A program made the translations under genes and the position numbers. Source: Clostridia bacterium (GTDB lineage Bacteria > Bacillota > Clostridia > Oscillospirales > Acutalibacteraceae). Taken from it: a DNA stretch of 40,133 nucleotides. Below the pieces are notes generated by a model. That model was given only the letters and a program-made list of their open reading frames with translations. It searched no databases and was not told where the DNA came from. The stretch lies in assembly GCA_017437005.1 (NCBI GenBank), contig JAFSBZ010000003.1:1-40133 (forward strand), given 5' to 3'. This document shows positions 25,243 through 33,822 of the stretch, piece after piece; position 1 is the first letter of the stretch, and each line of letters starts with the position of its first letter.

Positions 25243-25275
25243 TTATAAACATTAATTTTTGTAAACAATAATATT

Positions 25276-25316
25276 TGTCATTGCGAGCGGCGGTAGCTGT
25301 GTGGCAATCCGCTCTC
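25276..25316. repeat. Half copy of the TGTCATTGC repeat
   Basis: TGTCATTGCGAGCGGCGGTA...GGCAATCCGCTCT matches the left arm of the element at 1401-1494 with few differences. No inverted second arm follows; the next element starts 9 bp later. Confidence 0.75.
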
Positions 25317-25322
25317 TCCACC

Positions 25323-25551
25323 AGTCATTTTTATAATGATTGTTGAATGTGAAAATATGGAATATTTCCACAAGGGGCCGATTTATCGGCCCCTTAAAGA
25401 ACCGAATTACTTAAATTCGGTTCTTTTGCAACATCATTGATAATGGTTATGATCAAGTTTTCTTTGAAAACTTGTTGCCAAATCAAAGATTTGGCGTGGA
25501 AATAGCAAAATTTAGCTATTTCCACCTTCAATAACCATTATAAAATGACAG
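25323..25551. repeat. MITE-like element: six hairpins between inverted ends
   Basis: The ends are inverted copies: TCATTTTTATAATGATTG (from 25325) against TCATTTTATAATGGTTATTG (from 25549, minus strand); the ~26-bp arms differ at three sites and one gap. Between them lie six stems: 25349-25371 (GTGAAAATA/TATTTCCAC), 25372-25395 (AAGGGGCCG/CGGCCCCTT), 25397-25423 (AAGAACCGAATT/AATTCGGTTCTT), 25454-25474 (CAAGTTTTC/GAAAACTTG), 25477-25495 (GCCAAATC/GATTTGGC) and 25496-25525 (GTGGAAATAGC/GCTATTTCCAC). The outermost two share their sequence. There is no reading frame of note. It differs from the GTGATAT arrays. Its function is unknown. Confidence 0.8.
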
Positions 25552-25570
25552 CCCCCTCGTCAGAGGGGGC
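25551..25570 (-). terminator. GC-rich hairpin after mgtE
   Basis: GCCCCCTC, 4-nt loop, GAGGGGGC. It lies 23 bp after the mgtE stop on the minus strand, followed by TGTCATTTTAT. It is a plausible terminator with a weak T-run, or the edge of the neighbouring repeat. Confidence 0.5.
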
Positions 25571-25593
25571 CTTGACCATATCAAGATAAATTT

Positions 25594-26973
25594 TTATAGC
25601 ACAAGCGCTGCCGCGATACCAAAGTAAATAAGTAGTGATACGGCATCAAGTATTGTAGTAACAAGTGGGCTTGCCATTACGGCAGGGTCAAGCCCGATCT
25701 TTTTTGCAATAATGGGCAAAGCCGCGCCAAGCATTTTTGCAACAATAATTACAAAAATAAGTGTTAAGCATATTGTTGCCATTTCTACAAGCTCGGCTCC
25801 TGTGTCAAAGGTGTGCAACCACAAAAAGTCAACAAGATAAAGCTTTATAAAGTTAATAACACCTAAAACCACACCAATAATTACGGCTACACGCAGTTCT
25901 TTCCATATAACGCGCATAATGTCTTTAAACTCGATATCACCCAAAGACAGCGCACGTATTACCGAAACCGAGGTTTGACTACCCGCATTACCACCTGTAC
26001 CCATAAGCATAGGTATAAAGGCTACAAGCGCTATACATTGGGCAAGTCGCGCTTCAAAGCTTGAAATTATGGCACCCGTAAAGGTGGCAGAAATCATAAG
26101 AAACAAAAGCCACGGTATGCGGGATTTAAATGTTTCAAAAACACCTGTTTTAAGGTATGTTTTTTCACTTGGCAAAATCGCCGCCATAAGTTCAATATCT
26201 TCGGATGCCGCTTCCTGAATAACGTCGATAGCGTCGTCAACGGTAACAATACCAACAAGCCTTCCCTCGCTGTCAACAACGGGAAGTGCTAACATATCGT
26301 ATCGTTCAAACATTGCGGCAACGTCTTCCTTATTATCAAGGGTGTGCGCCGATACAACGTTTTCATCCATTATATCGCCGATAATCTCGTCCTTGCCGCT
26401 AAGCAACAAATCACGAAGCGATATAGTACCAAATAATTTACGACGGCTACCTATAACGTAACAGGTATAAATCGTTTCGGTATCAAAACCGATTTTTCTA
26501 ATACGGTCAAATGCTTCATCAACCGTCATTGTACGTTTAAGGTCAATATACTCGGTAGTCATAATACTACCGGCGCTATCGTCGGGGTACGCAAGCAATT
26601 GATTTATTTGTCGGCGGGTGTTGGCATCGGTATTTTTTAAAATACGTTTTGCCACAGTTGCAGGCATTTCCTCAACAATATCTGCCGCATCATCCATAAA
26701 AAGCTCGTCCAAAACTTCACGAAGCTCGCTATCGCTAAACGAGTTTACAAGAATTTCTTGTTTGTCGCTGTCAAATTCTACAAAAACCTCGGCGGCAAGC
26801 TCCTTTGGTAATATGCGAAATAATACGGGAATGTCTTTATCGGTTGCTTGCTCAAAAATTTCGGCAATATCGGCAGGCTGCATTTCGGATAGCAACTGCT
26901 TAAGTTGCACAAATCTTTTGTTTTTGATAAGTTCAAAAACATCTTCTTCTAATTCATTGATCCATTCTTCCAT
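25594..26973 (-). CDS. mgtE: Magnesium transporter MgtE
   Basis: Mg2+ channel of the cytoplasmic membrane, closed by cytosolic Mg2+ binding. 459 residues: helical N domain (about 1-130), two CBS domains (about 140-265) and a C-terminal membrane part with about five helices (from about 285). The pore region MLMGTGGNAGSQTSVSVIRAL is intact, and the C-terminus has GLDPAVMASPLVTTILD. AAGGAGG precedes ATG 26973. A terminator hairpin separates it from fba upstream; no Mg-sensing riboswitch fits in the 78-bp gap. Confidence 0.95.
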   Translation of the reverse strand: MEEWINELEEDVFELIKNKRFVQLKQLLSEMQPADIAEIFEQATDKDIPVLFRILPKELAAEVFVEFDSDKQEILVNSFSDSELREVLDELFMDDAADIVEEMPATVAKRILKNTDANTRRQINQLLAYPDDSAGSIMTTEYIDLKRTMTVDEAFDRIRKIGFDTETIYTCYVIGSRRKLFGTISLRDLLLSGKDEIIGDIMDENVVSAHTLDNKEDVAAMFERYDMLALPVVDSEGRLVGIVTVDDAIDVIQEAASEDIELMAAILPSEKTYLKTGVFETFKSRIPWLLFLMISATFTGAIISSFEARLAQCIALVAFIPMLMGTGGNAGSQTSVSVIRALSLGDIEFKDIMRVIWKELRVAVIIGVVLGVINFIKLYLVDFLWLHTFDTGAELVEMATICLTLIFVIIVAKMLGAALPIIAKKIGLDPAVMASPLVTTILDAVSLLIYFGIAAALVL

Positions 26974-26997
26974 AATGCAACCTCCTTATTAAGAGAT

Positions 26998-27025
26998 AAA
27001 ACCCTATCTTTTAAGACAGGGTTTT
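26998..27025 (-). terminator. Terminator of fba
   Basis: AAAACCCT, 12-nt interior, AGGGTTTT, with further pairing of TCTT and AAGA. It lies between the fba stop and the mgtE SD. Confidence 0.75.
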
Positions 27026-27051
27026 AAATATTGTAATCAAAATTTATAAAA

Positions 27052-27915
27052 TTATGCCTTGCCTACTGAACCAAAAAGCTCCATCTTTTCTTTAACAGTA
27101 GCTTTAATTGCTTCAAAGCCAGGAGCCAAAAGCTTACGTGGGTCAAAGCCTTTACCCTGAAGGTCCTTACCCTCTTCAATATATTTACGGGTAGCTTCAG
27201 CAAAGCTAAGCTGACATTCTGTGTTAACGTTAATCTTTGAAACACCAAGTGAAATAGCCTTTTGAATCATATCAGCAGGAATGCCTGTACCACCGTGAAG
27301 AACAAGTGGCATATCGCCTGTAAGCTGCTGGATAGCATCAAGTGTATCAAAGCTAAGGCCTGCCCAATTTTCAGGATATTTACCGTGAATATTACCAATA
27401 CCTGCAGCAAGCATTGTAACGCCCAAGTCAGCAATCATTTTGCACTCGTTAGGATCAGCACATTCGCCTGCGCCAACAACACCGTCTTCTTCACCGCCAA
27501 TAGAACCAACCTCGGCCTCAAGTGAAAGACCAAGCTCGTTACAAATACCAACAAGTTCTTTTGTTTTTTCGATATTTTCTTCGATTGGATAATGTGAGCC
27601 GTCAAACATTACAGATGAAAAACCTGCTGCAATGCACTTTTTAGCGCCTTCGTAGCTACCGTGGTCAAGGTGAAGAGCAACCGGTACTGTAATACCAAGC
27701 TCATCAATCATAGCTTTAACCATATCTGCAACGGTTTTGTAACCGCACATATATTTACCTGCGCCTTCTGACACACCTAAAATAACAGGTGAATTTTGTT
27801 CCTGCGCGGTAAGAAGAATAGCCTTGGTCCATTCAAGGTTATTGATATTAAACTGACCTACGGCATATTTGCCTGCCTTTGCTTTTGTAAGCATTTCTTT
27901 TGCTGATACTAACAT
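27052..27915 (-). CDS. fba: Class II fructose-bisphosphate aldolase
   Basis: Zinc-dependent cleavage of fructose-1,6-bisphosphate in glycolysis. 287 residues. The catalytic aspartate and first zinc histidine are in LHLDHGSYEG (Asp84, His85); later zinc and phosphate sites are GNIHGKYPE, VLHGGTGIP and KINVNTECQ. GGAGGA precedes ATG 27915. Related tagatose-bisphosphate aldolases share the fold, but no tagatose genes are nearby. Confidence 0.94.
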   Translation of the reverse strand: MLVSAKEMLTKAKAGKYAVGQFNINNLEWTKAILLTAQEQNSPVILGVSEGAGKYMCGYKTVADMVKAMIDELGITVPVALHLDHGSYEGAKKCIAAGFSSVMFDGSHYPIEENIEKTKELVGICNELGLSLEAEVGSIGGEEDGVVGAGECADPNECKMIADLGVTMLAAGIGNIHGKYPENWAGLSFDTLDAIQQLTGDMPLVLHGGTGIPADMIQKAISLGVSKINVNTECQLSFAEATRKYIEEGKDLQGKGFDPRKLLAPGFEAIKATVKEKMELFGSVGKA

Positions 27916-27951
27916 TTTAATGTCCTCCGAATGTTAAAAAATTACCAATAT

Positions 27952-27980
27952 ATTTTATAATACTTATGTAATAAAATCAA
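27952..27980 (-). promoter_or_regulatory. Promoter of fba
   Basis: On the minus strand TTGATT (27975-27980), 17 nt, TAAAAT (27952-27957); start near 27945. Confidence 0.75.
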
Positions 27981-28004
27981 GTATAAAAACAATAAATTTA
28001 CGTT

Positions 28005-28838
28005 TTATTCAACATTTGTGTCTTCGGGCGGTAGCTCAAGTAGTTCGGGATTACGCAAATAAGCGCGCATTTTGCGAAATGCAAGCGCAAAATAACTACC
28101 CGATGCAATACGTTCGTCCATTGTAACACCTATAGGCATACATTTTTCAAACACGATTTCATCACCCTTGCGTTTAGGTACCTCACGTGTATTGCCCATT
28201 GCCATAAATACACTTGTTGTACCAAATTCGTAACAATGATGATATATATGATTAGTTCTTATTGAGGCAAGGTTTGTTATGCCAAGACTCATATGAAAAG
28301 GTGACGCGTCAATAATGCTTTTGGGCAAAAGACCGCGTTTATCAAGCCATTTAAAAATACCAACACCTATAGGTAAAATACCAGGAACACTTAAAAGAAT
28401 TTTAATAAGCTTTTCGGTGCTGTTATTATCGGGAGCTTCACGATTTTCTTCGACATACTTATCAATAATATCGTTAACTTCAAATATTGTATTATTTTCG
28501 TTAAAGTACATTTTTGACATTGTACCGTGATCTACCTGTCCTGCTTTTAAAACGACCATACCAACCGCAATTTCGTTACGCTGATAAATTTTTCTATTAA
28601 CAACAAAACGGTTAAGCTCAGGAAATTCTTTCATAGTGCGTATATATGCAGCAAGTACTACTGCCATATGGCTTATGTTTTTGCCCTGCTTACGCTTTTC
28701 GTTAAGATATTCTTTTATAGGTTCAATGGGAATATCTATGGTAATCATATTCATTGAGTCAACGCGTTTATCCATAATATAAGCCGCAACCGTATACATA
28801 GGATCGGCATTTTTAATACGTTTTCCATCTGCTCGCAT
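28005..28838 (-). CDS. CAT/E2 acyltransferase-fold protein without the catalytic motif
   Basis: 277 residues that look like the catalytic domain of 2-oxoacid dehydrogenase E2 or chloramphenicol acetyltransferase: ITIDIPIEPIKEYLNEKRKQ, ELNRFVVNRKIYQRNEIAVG, and late SLGITNLASI. There is no lipoyl or E1/E3-binding domain. The active-site motif (DHRxxDG in E2, HHxxxDG in CAT) is replaced by MDERIASG at about 240-247, so the catalytic histidine and aspartate are lost. It may be a non-catalytic or differently acting member; no E1 or E3 gene is nearby. AGGTGG precedes ATG 28838. Confidence 0.7.
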   Translation of the reverse strand: MRADGKRIKNADPMYTVAAYIMDKRVDSMNMITIDIPIEPIKEYLNEKRKQGKNISHMAVVLAAYIRTMKEFPELNRFVVNRKIYQRNEIAVGMVVLKAGQVDHGTMSKMYFNENNTIFEVNDIIDKYVEENREAPDNNSTEKLIKILLSVPGILPIGVGIFKWLDKRGLLPKSIIDASPFHMSLGITNLASIRTNHIYHHCYEFGTTSVFMAMGNTREVPKRKGDEIVFEKCMPIGVTMDERIASGSYFALAFRKMRAYLRNPELLELPPEDTNVE

Positions 28839-28864
28839 TGTTCATCCACCTTTCATACTTACAT

Positions 28865-28893
28865 ATAATATCACATTTCGACAAAAAACACAA
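28865..28893 (-). promoter_or_regulatory. Promoter of the CAT/E2-fold gene
   Basis: On the minus strand TTGTGT (28888-28893), 17 nt, TATTAT (28865-28870). Confidence 0.55.
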
Positions 28894-28908
28894 CATTTTT
28901 TTAACAAA

Positions 28909-29829
28909 CTATGAACAATGAGATTTTATAAAAACAGATATTCTTGACTTAATATTTTCGGTATCTACCAAAAAGCTAATTCCGTGGTCTGCTTCATCGA
29001 CAAGACAAATATGTTTTTCACCGCGTGCCGCTTCATACGAAGTTTCGGTCATTTCGCAGGGTACAAACCCATCCTTTTTACCGTGAATAAAAAATATAGG
29101 TATATCAGATTCTGCCAATGCCTTTGTTGTGGTGGTTTCATAAAGACTAAATTTTCCAAAAAGCTTGCACATAAAATCAAGCATTGGTAAAATCGGCTCG
29201 GCATTTATTTTAAAAGCTTGTCGTGCAACTTTTTTTATAATGTCGGGTGGTGCAGTAAATCCGCAATCGGCAATTATTCCACATACATTTTTGGGTAAGT
29301 CAAGATTTGCCGCCATCATTACAGTAGAAGCACCCATAGATACACCGCTTAAAAAAATATTTTTAGGAGAATATTTTTGGTTAATATATTCGGTCCAGCT
29401 TAGTGCATCGCGGCGCTCTTTTATACCAAAGGTTATAAGCCTGCCTCCACTTTCACCATTTGCTCGCTGGTCAACAACAAGAACATTTAGTCCCAATTCA
29501 ATATAAAATTTTACAGCGCACGCAAAATCAAATTTACCGTCGGAACGATAGCCGTGAAAAAGCAAAATTGTTGTGTCGGAATTATTGTTATTATAGTAAC
29601 TTCCGGCAAGACTAATACCATCAAAGCTTTTAATGTATAATCTTTCGCATGGTAGTTTTTCAATATATTCGAGACTTTTATCAAATACGCTTTTATATTC
29701 GGCAAGTGGTCCTGTTTCAAAGCTGACAAGTCTAATATCACTGCGCATAAACGCAGTTTTAAACGCCCAATACAAAGCAAGACCGACTATTATTATAAAT
29801 ATTGCTATAATAACTGCAATCCAAATCAT
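28909..29829 (-). CDS. Membrane-anchored alpha/beta hydrolase
   Basis: 306 residues. An N-terminal membrane segment (about 2-22) is followed by a serine hydrolase domain. Visible are the oxyanion strand LLFHGYRSDGKF (89-100), DQRANGESGG (120-129), nucleophile elbow GVSMGAS (Ser164), FIHGKKDGFVP with the acid residue, and EADHG with the histidine. It resembles COG1073 hydrolases; the substrate is unknown. I start at ATG 29829 because AGAGGTGAT precedes it; a longer frame adds 14 residues without an SD. Divergent from tsaE. Confidence 0.83.
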   Translation of the reverse strand: MIWIAVIIAIFIIIVGLALYWAFKTAFMRSDIRLVSFETGPLAEYKSVFDKSLEYIEKLPCERLYIKSFDGISLAGSYYNNNNSDTTILLFHGYRSDGKFDFACAVKFYIELGLNVLVVDQRANGESGGRLITFGIKERRDALSWTEYINQKYSPKNIFLSGVSMGASTVMMAANLDLPKNVCGIIADCGFTAPPDIIKKVARQAFKINAEPILPMLDFMCKLFGKFSLYETTTTKALAESDIPIFFIHGKKDGFVPCEMTETSYEAARGEKHICLVDEADHGISFLVDTENIKSRISVFIKSHCS

Positions 29830-29900
29830 AAAATCACCTCTATGAATTATATAATACCACATTTTACACAAATAATAAACAATTATTTAAAGATATTCAA

Positions 29901-29929
29901 TTGACACAAGATTTATTATATGATAAAAT
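29901..29929 (+). promoter_or_regulatory. Promoter of the tsaE-tsaB-rpiB-upp unit
   Basis: TTGACA (29901-29906), 17 nt, TAAAAT (29924-29929); start near 29936, followed by AAAGGAG. Confidence 0.85.
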
Positions 29930-29962
29930 TTATTAAATAATGTCGAAAGGAGAATTTTAAAA

Positions 29963-30394
29963 GTGAATAATGTTTTTATATCTAATTCTCCTGCTACAAC
30001 AAAGGAAATTGCCGCAGATTTAGCGGGCACTTTACAAGGTGGAGAGGTAATTGCCTTTTACGGAGATTTAGGTCAAGGCAAAACCTGTTTTGTAACAGGT
30101 CTTGCAGAGGGTCTTGGCTTTTCTGGTGAAGTATCCTCCCCCACTTTTGCAATAATTAATGAATATATCGGCGGAAGACTAAACCTTTATCATTTTGATA
30201 TGTATAGGGTAAGCGGTTGGGACGATTTATATTCTACAGGCTATTTTGAATATATGGAATCGGGCGGTGTGCTTGCTGTTGAGTGGAGTGAAAATATAGA
30301 AGCCGCATTACCTGATGATACAATCAGAATAACCATAAAACGCATTGATGAAACAACACGCGAAATAACGATTGACCGAGGTAATGATGTATGA
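29963..30394 (+). CDS. tsaE: tRNA t6A threonylcarbamoyl synthesis ATPase TsaE
   Basis: ATPase partner of TsaB-TsaD in making t6A37 of ANN-decoding tRNAs. 143 residues. Walker A GDLGQGKT (34-41), the conserved SSPTFAIINEY and HFDMYRV follow in order. The start is GTG 29963, 10 nt after AAAGGAG (29946-29952). It overlaps tsaB by 4 bp. The usual rimI and tsaD do not follow in this window. Confidence 0.95.
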   Translation: MNNVFISNSPATTKEIAADLAGTLQGGEVIAFYGDLGQGKTCFVTGLAEGLGFSGEVSSPTFAIINEYIGGRLNLYHFDMYRVSGWDDLYSTGYFEYMESGGVLAVEWSENIEAALPDDTIRITIKRIDETTREITIDRGNDV

Positions 30395-31095
30395 AAATTT
30401 TGAGCATAGAGTGTTCGGCAGGACCTGCCTCGTGTTCTATTATTGAAGACGGAAAAATCAAAGCAAGTGCTTTTACAAATGCGCGTCTTACGCACTCACA
30501 AACGCTTATGCCAATGATTGTGAATATGCTTGATAATTCGGCAACAAAGCTTTCTGATATAGACTGTATTGCTATTGCTGTAGGTCCAGGGTCGTTTACA
30601 GGGCTTCGTATAGGTATCAGCGCCGTAAAGGGACTTGCGGCACCAACAAACATTTCCTGCATACCTGTTTCAACACTTGCCGCTATGACAGAGCAATTTA
30701 AAGATCGCGATTGTATAGTATGCGCAGTTATGGATGCTCGTTGCAATCAGTTTTATAATGCGCTATTTGATATTTCTAATAACAATATCACAAGGCTTTG
30801 TGAGGACAGAGCGTTGCTTGGTGACGAGTTAAAGGACGAAATAAATAAATTACAAACCGAAAAACCAATAATCATTTGTGGTGACGGCGCCGATTTGTTT
30901 TATAAAAGTGTGTGTGATATTTCAAATGTTGTTCTCGCACCCGAGCATTTGAAATTTCAATCGGCAACAGGTGTTGGTGTGTTTGCTTTTAAAAACGCAG
31001 ACAATACAATACCTTGTGAAAATTTATTACCTGTATATCTTCGCTTGCCACAGGCTGAGCGTGAACTAAAAGCAAAAACGGAGGCAAAAAAATGA
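30391..31095 (+). CDS. tsaB: tRNA t6A threonylcarbamoyl synthesis protein TsaB
   Basis: Non-catalytic ASKHA-fold partner of TsaD. 234 residues. It begins KILSIECSAGPASCSIIEDG and has the signature AVGPGSFTGLRIGISAVKGLA near 66-86 and VCAVMDARCNQFYNA near 110. GAGGT lies 6 nt before the ATG, inside tsaE. It overlaps rpiB by 4 bp. Confidence 0.93.
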   Translation: MKILSIECSAGPASCSIIEDGKIKASAFTNARLTHSQTLMPMIVNMLDNSATKLSDIDCIAIAVGPGSFTGLRIGISAVKGLAAPTNISCIPVSTLAAMTEQFKDRDCIVCAVMDARCNQFYNALFDISNNNITRLCEDRALLGDELKDEINKLQTEKPIIICGDGADLFYKSVCDISNVVLAPEHLKFQSATGVGVFAFKNADNTIPCENLLPVYLRLPQAERELKAKTEAKK

Positions 31096-31532
31096 AAATT
31101 GTAATTGGATGTGACCACGGCGGTTTTGAACACAAAAACGCTATAGCCGAACACCTAAAATTAAACGGACATGAGGTTGTTGACTGCGGTATATATGAAA
31201 ACAAATCAGTCGACTACCCTGATATTGCGGTAAAGGTTTGCGAGCAAATTACAAATGGTAATTGCGAGCGCGGTATTTTGGTTTGTGGTACAGGTATTGG
31301 TATGTCACTTGCCGCAAATAAGGTTAAGGGAATTAGAGCCGCTTGCTGTAGCGAGCACTTTAGCGCAAAATATACACGTCTTCACAATGATTCTAATATA
31401 CTTTGTCTTGGTGGACGTGTAATTGGCGTGGGTACTGCTATTGAGCTTGTAGATTTGTTTATTAACACCGAGTTTGAAGGCGGTAGACACCAAACCCGTG
31501 TAGAAAAGATAACGGCTATAGAAAACAAATAA
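31092..31532 (+). CDS. rpiB: Ribose 5-phosphate isomerase B
   Basis: Interconverts ribose-5-phosphate and ribulose-5-phosphate. 146 residues, the LacAB/RpiB family. Visible: [10 protein letters not shown] (6-15), DYPDIA (41-46), and the catalytic base Cys65 in [12 protein letters not shown]. The cysteine form separates RpiB from sugar-specific relatives only in part, so an allose or galactose isomerase is a minor alternative. GGAGG precedes the ATG inside tsaB. Confidence 0.92.
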   Translation: MKIVIGCDHGGFEHKNAIAEHLKLNGHEVVDCGIYENKSVDYPDIAVKVCEQITNGNCERGILVCGTGIGMSLAANKVKGIRAACCSEHFSAKYTRLHNDSNILCLGGRVIGVGTAIELVDLFINTEFEGGRHQTRVEKITAIENK

Positions 31533-31548
31533 TGCAGAGGTTTTTAAA

Positions 31549-32181
31549 ATGAAAGAAAACGTATTTGTAATGGATCATCCACTAATTCAGCATAAATTAA
31601 CAATATTGCGCGATGAGCGCACAGGCACAAAGCAGTTTCGCGAGCTTGTAAGTGAAATTGCAATGCTGATGTGTTATGAATCAACTCGCGATTTACCACT
31701 TAAAGAGGTTACAACAAAAACACCTATGATGACCGCTAAAACCAAAGTGCTTGCTGGTAGAAAAATGGCTTTTGTGCCAATACTACGCGCTGGACTTGGT
31801 ATGGTGGACGGAGTACTTAGCCTTATTCCATCAGCAAAGGTTGGTCACATTGGTATGTACCGTGACCCTGAAACACATCAACCAATCGACTACTATTGCA
31901 AATTACCTGCCGATTTAAACGAACGCGATGTATTTGTACTTGACCCAATGCTTGCAACGGGCGGTAGCGCAATCGACGCAGTAAGCCGTATAAAAGAATT
32001 TAATCCCAAAAGAATTAAGTTTATGTGTATAATTGCGGCACCCGAAGGCATTGAAGCATTTACAAAAGCCCACCCCGACGTACCTGTTTATTGTGCAGGA
32101 CTTGATGATTGCTTAAACGATCACGCATATATACTCCCCGGTCTTGGCGATGCAGGAGATAGAATTTTTGGTACAAAATAA
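31549..32181 (+). CDS. upp: Uracil phosphoribosyltransferase
   Basis: Salvages uracil to UMP with PRPP. 210 residues, normal length. The PRPP loop [14 protein letters not shown] (128-141) and the uracil-binding ending [10 protein letters not shown] are intact; [11 protein letters not shown] is at 78-88. AGAGG precedes ATG 31549. It follows rpiB after 16 bp; both touch ribose-phosphate supply, which may explain the pairing (inference). Last gene before a terminator. Confidence 0.96.
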   Translation: MKENVFVMDHPLIQHKLTILRDERTGTKQFRELVSEIAMLMCYESTRDLPLKEVTTKTPMMTAKTKVLAGRKMAFVPILRAGLGMVDGVLSLIPSAKVGHIGMYRDPETHQPIDYYCKLPADLNERDVFVLDPMLATGGSAIDAVSRIKEFNPKRIKFMCIIAAPEGIEAFTKAHPDVPVYCAGLDDCLNDHAYILPGLGDAGDRIFGTK

Positions 32182-32185
32182 ATTT

Positions 32186-32213
32186 AAAAGTCCTCCGGAA
32201 ATGGAGGACTTTT
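32186..32213 (+). terminator. Terminator of upp
   Basis: AAAAGTCCTCC, GGAAAT loop, GGAGGACTTTT. The convergent trmB stop codon begins right behind it, so it may work both ways. Confidence 0.9.
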
Positions 32214-32214
32214 C

Positions 32215-32886
32215 TCATTTAATATACGCTTCAAGTCGGTAAATTGGTTGTCCGAGTGATACAAATTTCTCCTCATACTCGGTCATAATATTACCTTCAA
32301 AATTACTGTTATGTAAATCAAGCGATACATTTTTAAGTGCAAAACCGTTTTGTGAAAATTCTTGCAAAGAAAATTCAAACAGCTTCATATTGTCGGTCTT
32401 TTGATGAATTTCGGCCGTAGGCTTCATAATACGCTTGTAAATTTCAAGAAAACCGTGATGTGTAAGGCGATGACACGCATATTTATTCTTTGGAAAAGGA
32501 CAAGAAAAGTTAAGAAAAATTTGCTCAATGCTTTGAGGCTTGATATGCCTTTCAAGATATTCTGCAGTGCATTTTATAAATCTAACATTTTTAAGGTTCA
32601 TTTTTTTAGCCAATTCACAAGCCGATACTATTACATTTGCTTCACGCTCAACTGCTATTAAATTAATTTCGGGGTGCGCAGCAGCAAACTCACATGCAAA
32701 ACGGCCCTTACCGCAACCTACCTCTAAATAAAGCGGTTGGGATACGCCAAACCAATCATCAAAATCAATATAATCCTTATCATTTATAGCCGTTTTAAAG
32801 TTTTTATCTTCACTCACACTTGAATATAAATAGTCAGCTACATCATCTAAACGCTCTTTTAAATACTTCTTTTTCTTCATTCTCAT
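32215..32886 (-). CDS. trmB: tRNA (guanine-N7-)-methyltransferase
   Basis: Methylates G46 of tRNA with SAM. 223 residues. SAM motif LEVGCGKGRFACEFA (54-68) and acidic loop VEREANVI are standard. The tRNA-binding motif is usually SDPWPK; here it reads SCPFPK (128-133), so the conserved aspartate is a cysteine. The overall fold and length are typical, so activity is likely but the change is unusual. The start is ATG 32886 with GGTGAT upstream. Confidence 0.9.
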   Translation of the reverse strand: MRMKKKKYLKERLDDVADYLYSSVSEDKNFKTAINDKDYIDFDDWFGVSQPLYLEVGCGKGRFACEFAAAHPEINLIAVEREANVIVSACELAKKMNLKNVRFIKCTAEYLERHIKPQSIEQIFLNFSCPFPKNKYACHRLTHHGFLEIYKRIMKPTAEIHQKTDNMKLFEFSLQEFSQNGFALKNVSLDLHNSNFEGNIMTEYEEKFVSLGQPIYRLEAYIK

Positions 32887-32906
32887 AATTTATCACCAAA
32901 TACAAA

Positions 32907-32938
32907 TATAAGGGTCGATACGGGTATCGGCCCTTATA
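32907..32938 (-). terminator. Hairpin after the Mrp-type ATPase gene
   Basis: TATAAGGG-CGATAC facing GTATCG-CCCTTATA. The stem is strong but the T-run on the minus strand is interrupted. Confidence 0.65.
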
Positions 32939-32941
32939 AAA

Positions 32942-33769
32942 TTACTTATTTAAATTTTCAAGCTTTTCGACAGCTTTGTTAAGATAATCTTCACTAAAGC
33001 GCTCAATACAGCCATTATCTACCATTTGAGTAAGTGAAATATCAATTGGTAGCTTGCCAAGTAAATCTATATCAAGCTCTTTAGCAACATCATCACTTCC
33101 GCCGCCAAAAACGCTAAATTCCTTACCGCAATCGGGGCACTTAACATAGCTCATATTCTCTACAAGACCAAGAATATTTATATCCATCATCTTTGCCATA
33201 TTATATGCTTTTTTAACAATTAAAGAAACAAGGTCTTGTGGAGACGTAACCATAACAATGCCATCAAGCGGAATTGTCTGGAACACAGTAAGTGGCACAT
33301 CACCTGTACCGGGTGGGCAGTCAATAAACAAATAGTCAAGGTCACCCCATACAACATCTTGCCAAAACTGTTTTACGGCGCCTGCAATAACAGGACCGCG
33401 CCAAACAACAGGTGCATCGTGCTCTTTAAGAAGCATATTAACCGACATAATCTTTATGCCGCCTTTAGACTCGGCTGGTAAAATACCAAGCTCGTTTTGC
33501 ATAGCGTTACCCATAATACCAAACGATTTAGGGATTGAAGGACCTGTTATATCGGCATCAAGTATACCAACCTTGTAACCTTTTTGACTCATAAGAGTAG
33601 CAAGCAAAGATGTAACCATTGACTTACCAACGCCACCCTTACCGCTTACAACGGCTACAACGTGCTTAATATTATTAAATTCGCCGGTTGGCTCTATAAA
33701 ACTTTCCTTTTTTCTACTTGAACAATTGCTACTACAAGAAGCGCAATTGCCGTTACAATTTTCTGACAT
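32942..33769 (-). CDS. Mrp/NBP35 family Fe-S carrier P-loop ATPase
   Basis: 275 residues. Cysteine-rich N-terminus (Cys5, 9, 12, 16), then the deviant Walker A SGKGGVGKS (42-50), switch segment DADITGPSIP (71-80), FIDCPPGTGD (148-157) and the Fe-S CxxC at Cys211/Cys214. This is the Mrp (ApbC) layout, a scaffold or carrier for iron-sulfur cluster insertion in the cytoplasm. I choose ATG 33769, with GGTGA 5 nt upstream; longer starts overlap that SD. A promoter lies only about 20 bp upstream, just past the S1 gene stop. Confidence 0.92.
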   Translation of the reverse strand: MSENCNGNCASCSSNCSSRKKESFIEPTGEFNNIKHVVAVVSGKGGVGKSMVTSLLATLMSQKGYKVGILDADITGPSIPKSFGIMGNAMQNELGILPAESKGGIKIMSVNMLLKEHDAPVVWRGPVIAGAVKQFWQDVVWGDLDYLFIDCPPGTGDVPLTVFQTIPLDGIVMVTSPQDLVSLIVKKAYNMAKMMDINILGLVENMSYVKCPDCGKEFSVFGGGSDDVAKELDIDLLGKLPIDISLTQMVDNGCIERFSEDYLNKAVEKLENLNK

Positions 33770-33786
33770 TTTCATCACCGCAAAGT

Positions 33787-33815
33787 ATTATACATCATCC
33801 GATTTTTAAAATCAA
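33787..33815 (-). promoter_or_regulatory. Promoter of the Mrp-type ATPase gene
   Basis: On the minus strand TTGATT (33810-33815), 17 nt, TATAAT (33787-33792). It gives a short leader of about 13 nt that still holds GGTGA. Confidence 0.75.
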
Positions 33816-33822
33816 CTATAAT

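Noticed and set aside
26974-27051. Mg-sensing M-box riboswitch before mgtE
   Set aside because: The gap is 78 bp and is filled by the fba terminator and the SD; there is no room for the aptamer.
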